Shown: in pieces, positions 60,300 to 64,000 of the stretch | Layout: the number at the start of each line of letters is the position of its first letter | Position numbering within the stretch: the stretch's first letter is position 1 | From: Ceratotherium simum simum | Taxonomy: Eukaryota > Chordata > Mammalia > Perissodactyla > Rhinocerotidae | Direction of reading: 5' to 3' | DNA length: 64,000 bases | Assembly: GCF_000283155.1 (NCBI RefSeq) | Contig: NW_004454262.1 | Coordinates: 1,609,434-1,673,433 of the forward strand | Notes under the pieces: generated by a model | Seen by the model: the letters and a program-made list of their open reading frames with translations, nothing else | The model's database searches: none | Told to the model about the DNA's origin: nothing | Program-made: the position numbers and the translations under genes

Positions 60300-60550
60300 T
60301 TCCATTCCTGAGAAGCTTTCTTCAATTGCACACCTCTGGATCACCTGCCTCTTCTATTAGCATTCTTAGGAAATTATGCATCACCCTGTGAGAGCACTCT
60401 TCACTGTACACTTATGACCTGTATCCCTCACTAGGCACTAAGCTTGCTGGGGACAGAAATGCGTCCAGTGCTTAGAACAATGTCTCATTCCTAGTGGACA
60501 TCCCATCTACATTTTGAAGGCAATAAATAAACAAGTGAATAAATGAATTT
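60300..60550 (+). repeat. L2 LINE 3' end, plus strand
   Basis: 'cactaagcttgctggggaca', 'cagtgcttagaacaatgtct' and 'aaggcaataaataaacaagtgaataaatgaa' give the L2 3' end and its terminal repeats. Confidence 0.75.
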
Positions 60551-60559
60551 ACTAGCTAT

Positions 60560-60700
60560 GAGAATTTTGCCCAGGCCTTTGAACTCAGACCAGCATTCAC
60601 TTATGTGTAAAACAGGGAAAATAATACTTTCTGATTCTAAAAACGTTATTGTGTAATTAAATGAGTTTAGCCACGTGAAAGTGTTTGTGTGTAGCACAAT
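60560..60700 (+). repeat. Possible MIR, plus strand
   Basis: 'cattcacttatgtgtaaaac', 'agggaaaataatactttctg' and 'attaaatgagtttagccacg' resemble the MIR core. Confidence 0.45.
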
Positions 60701-61434
60701 TGCTTTATAGATACAGAGAAAAATATGGCATTGCTATATTTGCCTTTGTAGGAGATGAGATTTTTTTTACATCATCATGGTTTGTGATGACACCATCATT
60801 TTCAAATATCTCAATTTTGAGGCCACATAGCCAAGTAGTCGCAATATCAGATAATAGAGTTATTTAATAATGAACTTTCCAATTTATGTTTTTCGAGGAT
60901 ATTAGTTGATTATTAGTCTGGAGAGCTGTGCCTTACAAATCATAGTAGAAACAATCCCATGTACGAATCATTAATGGTTACTTTTCTTTAATAAATGATT
61001 ATAGAAGAAATATTAGGTTTCGTTGGAAAAAATTATTTTTCTTCAATTTTAAGAAAACCAAAATCATTAGAAGTGAAACTCTGGAAGGAATAAATTTAAT
61101 GTTTACCAAATAATATCTGTTTTATGATGTGGTTATCTTGAGAATCATTGAGATACTTTTCTAATTCTTTGCAGTTTAAATTTAATGGGCCATGAATCTG
61201 AGTTCAGAAATTTTGTGACTTACTCTGTTTGACCTTCCTATGAATCACTTGATCACACATATAGTTACAATCTTTGCATGTAATGTTTTCATTTTTTCCC
61301 ACTAAATTATACAATGAAAAGGAGAATATTTAAAACTAAAATTATATATAAAAGAGACTAGATTAGCAAATGCCTTATTATGTGTTATGAGAATAAGAAA
61401 ATGTATCAATAATCTCTTTTAATTTAATTCTTTT
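60701..61434. other. Unique AT-rich sequence
   Basis: Nothing recognised. Confidence 0.4.
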
Positions 61435-62680
61435 TTATTGAGTACTTACGATTGTTGAGGAAGATATGGCTCCTCCCCTGCTAACATTTACAAAGAAGAA
61501 TCAACTTTGGAATTCTCACAGAGTTCATAATTTATCAAGAAAAACAAATCTATTTTTAACTAACTAGAAGTCAAATTGCACTACAGAAAAAGGGATAATC
61601 AAGTACTTTGAAGGGAAGAAAAAGCAGTAGTTCTGCCTCAGGAAATTAGAGAAGTCTTAAGAAGTGGTGGCCTTAAAAATGATTTCTGAAGGAAGAATAG
61701 GCATTTTTGAAACAGTTAAGGAGAGGGGCATTCTAAATATAACAAATTTCTAGAACTAAGGTATGAGGGTATAAAAGGATGTGATATGTTTGTAAGAATG
61801 ACAAACTGTTATGCCTAGGGCAGTAGTTCTTAAACTTGAGTGTGCATGAGGATCACATGGCAGGCTTGTTAAACCCCAGATAGCTGATTCAGTAGGTGTG
61901 GGGTGGAGTCTAAGAATCTACATTTCTAACAAGTTCCCAGGTGATACTGATGTGACTGTTTTGGTTGGACAACCAGTGGATTAGATCAAAGCTGATATTA
62001 TTTGGAGAATTTTGGAAGACCAGGTAAGAAAAAAAGATTGTAGCCAAATCATAAAGATACTGGGTATTGTGCTCAGGCATTTTTAGTTTGTTTTAGCTAA
62101 TGGAGAAAAGCAAGGTTGACTCTGTATTTTATAATCTACAATAGATTGGAGCTGCAAAAGCCTGGAGGCCGTTGAAATGAAGCCTTCCTAATTGATAAAA
62201 AGGGATTAGATCAAGGATACACAGCTGACAGGGCCTCGTGACTTCTTGACTTTGGAAAATGGGAGGAAGAGAGTCAGCATTGGTGGCTTGCCTAGGGGTG
62301 TAGCCATTCACTGAGTTAGGAGCCCCCAAAGCAGGGGCACCTCTAGACTAGGGATGGGTTTATGGCAAGGGGAGGAGACTGAGAATGCTTTAGGATTGAC
62401 TTCAATGCGCTGCAGCACACCCAAGAAAGGGGCCAAGGAGTTATTTAGAAATTTGTGTCTGGAATTCAGAAGAATTGGAAGGAGAGGTTTGATAGATATG
62501 CATGTTGGAAATAAGGGAAGTCAGGAGAGACGGTGAAATTTCCCAGGGAAATGTCGGGAGCAGGAAGAGCAGAGGACTACCTAAAAAGCATGGGGAAGAA
62601 TCCAAGGTGGGTTGCAGAGCCTGGAACTCTCCAAAGGTTGATAAAATATATCTACACTTAACATTTTGAAACAAATTTTC
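61435..62680 (-). mobile_element. Long L2 LINE fragment, reverse strand, interrupted by MER5A-like element
   Basis: The left end 'ttgagtacttacgattgttg' is the L2 3'-end complement. It is followed by diverged 3' UTR text and, after the MER5A-like insertion, text at 62040-62680 consistent with antisense ORF2. Examples are 'gtagccattcactgagttag' near 62300 and the block around 62450-62510. This is one of the longer L2 copies in the window. Confidence 0.6.
61821..61978. mobile_element. MER5A-like hAT element nested in L2
   Basis: Termini 'cagtagttcttaaacttgag' and 'ggttggacaaccagtg', centre 'aatctacatttctaacaagt' and 'tcccaggtgatactgatgtg'. Non-autonomous, about 160 bp. Confidence 0.85.
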
Positions 62681-62690
62681 CTGTGCTTGC

Positions 62691-62929
62691 GTGTGTGAGG
62701 AAAATCAGCCCTGAGCTAACATCCACACCAATCCTCCTCTTTTTTTTTTTTTGCTGAGGAAGACTGGCCCTGAGCTAACATCCGTGCCCATCTTCCTCCA
62801 CTTTTTTTATATGGGACGCTGCCACAGCATGGCCTGAGAAGCAGTGCGTTGGTGTGCACCCGGGATCCGAACCCGGGCCACCAGCAGCAGAGCACCCACA
62901 CTTAACCGCTACACCACGGGGCCGGCCCC
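62691..62929 (-). mobile_element. ERE SINE (long type), reverse strand, without A-tail
   Basis: Head ending caccacggggccggcccc, B-box complement ggatccgaacc near 62864, the ttatatgggac segment near 62810 and the gagctaacatcc units. It is flanked by a perfect 13-bp duplication, ttcctgtgcttgc, at 62678-62690 and 62930-62942. The expected T-rich tail on the plus strand is replaced by gtgtgtgagg. A 12-base T run occurs internally near 62740. Confidence 0.95.
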
Positions 62930-63079
62930 TTCCTGTGCTTGCTATCCATAAAATTTGGGGAATTTTCCTGAAATCTGGCATCAGTATAGTTTTTTGCCCA
63001 TTACCCTGTTAAATGCAAACATATTATTCCGAGTGTTTGTGGACTTGCTATAATGCATTCTGTTCAAAAACACAGGCGA

Positions 63080-63720
63080 ATTTTTAAACGAGGTTAGAGA
63101 GGTTAAGAGGCAGTTCATGAGGGCTTTTTAAGCTACGCCAAGGCTTAAAACACTAAAAGGTTTTAAGCAGAGGATGACATCTTTTTTTAGATTTTTTTTT
63201 TTTTTATTTATTCATTTTTTTCCCCCCAAAGCCGCAGTAGATAGTTGTATGTCATAGGTTCACATCCCTCTAGTTGCTGTACGTGGGACTCGGCCTCGCG
63301 TTGGACGGAGAAGTGGTGCCTCGGGGTGCACCCGGGATCCGAACCCGGGCCGCCAGCATCAGAGCGCGCGCACTTAACCGCTAAGCCACAGAGCCGGCCC
63401 AGGATGACATCTTAAAACATTTATTTGACAAGATCACTTTGGCCCAAGAAGAGGAGAATGGATCTGGGAATGTCCAATTGGATACAGAGAGATACACCTG
63501 GCCTAGACTACATTGATGGAAGGAGCGACAGGAAGAGAATGAATTGAAGAGGTACTAGAGATGTGTAACTGACCACCTAGCTTTTGAATGCATTTGAGTT
63601 GTGAAAAAAGTGAGACGTTAGGAACAGCCTCTCAGTTTCTCATTTGAGGTATCAGATGGAGAGCACCACCACTGAAAGAAAACACGAGAAAGAAAAAGGT
63701 CTGGTCCTTTGAGGTGGGTA
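63080..63720 (-). repeat. L2 LINE fragment, reverse strand, interrupted by ERE
   Basis: 'aaggttttaagcagaggatgacatc' before the ERE and 'aagatcactttggcccaaga' after it follow antisense L2 C-terminal ORF2 text. It continues with diverged L2 text to about 63720. Confidence 0.6.
63184..63400 (-). mobile_element. ERE SINE (short type), reverse strand
   Basis: T-rich tail (63184-63225), the complement of the 'acatacaactatctactgcg' unit near 63240, and the head ending ccacagagccggccc. It is flanked by a perfect 13-bp duplication, aggatgacatctt, at 63171-63183 and 63401-63413. It inserted into L2. Confidence 0.96.
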
Positions 63721-64000
63721 TAGGGACAGAACTGACAATTAATGTGAAATGTTCGATCTGTCTTCTGAACCTCATTTGAAAGAAATGTTTCAGGCACTAC
63801 ACGCTTATCCAGGAATGGTATGGATTTAAATATGTATTTTGATTTTCATTTATTTCAGATAGAAAGTAAAACTTTAAAAACTTACTTGACCTCTTTTACC
63901 TACTTCACTTTTCAAGAATTGTGGGGAGCATGGAGATTTTGATTAATTTGAGAGCTGTTGGGGCTAGTTTACATATCTATAGTATAAGAAAATTTAAAAA
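63721..64000. other. Unique sequence to window end
   Basis: Nothing recognised. Confidence 0.35.

Noticed and set aside
1..64000. A new multi-gene biological system
   Set aside because: No cluster of real coding genes exists in the window. The content is mammalian repeats and unique non-coding DNA.

Overview
The window is nuclear DNA from a placental mammal, most likely an odd-toed ungulate (horse family, possibly rhinoceros or tapir). The diagnostic evidence is seven tRNA-derived SINEs of the ERE (equine repetitive element) type. All begin with the GGCCGGCCC head and carry a tRNA-like A box and B box. Each is bounded by an exact target-site duplication of 10 to 19 bp. The rest is AT-rich sequence full of old mammalian repeats (LINE-1, L2, MIR, MER5-type hAT elements, LTRs). 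I see no host protein-coding exon, tRNA, rRNA, snRNA gene or CpG island. The open reading frames are short and mostly chance frames or frames inside repeats. The window therefore reads as intergenic or deep intronic DNA. All repeat family names come from remembered consensus sequences, not from a database search.

Layout. 1-0.5 kb: an LTR-like relic. 1.3-3.3 kb: a 5'-truncated LINE-1 with a readable duplication. 3.3-8.3 kb: mostly unique, one ERE, AT-rich microsatellites and a 15-bp TATC/GATA hairpin. 8.3-11.4 kb: a decayed reverse-strand LINE-1 split by an ERE. 11.8-16.5 kb: LINE-1 and L2 pieces. 16.5-18.9 kb: the most GC-rich unique block. 18.9-29.7 kb: MIR, MER5 and LINE-1 pieces separated by long repeat-free stretches. 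30.1-31.4 kb: a composite LINE-1 junction. 32.7-35.8 kb: an L2/MIR cluster. 36.9-37.2 kb: a solo MLT1-like LTR. 39.9-45.0 kb: ERE, L2, LINE-1 and MIR. 45.2 and 47.6 kb: two copies of a 252-bp segment at about 92% identity. 50.9-54.1 kb: an ERE, a reverse-strand ERV1-type LTR with TATA box and poly(A) signal, and an ORF1-containing LINE-1 split by another ERE. 55.25-56.8 kb: a class III (ERVL/MaLR-like) 5' LTR, a leucine-tRNA-type primer site and a gag-like remnant. 57-64 kb: LINE-1 and L2 pieces, with two EREs 240 bp apart at the end.

No set of genes here works together. The information lies in the layering of insertions. EREs cut into LINE-1 and L2, a MER5 element cuts into L2, and an L2 piece sits inside LINE-1. 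The best leads are the 252-bp local duplication, the two LTRs as possible regulatory DNA, the composite LINE-1 at 30-31 kb, and a few repeat-free blocks that could be conserved non-coding elements. I found no sign of a new biological system.
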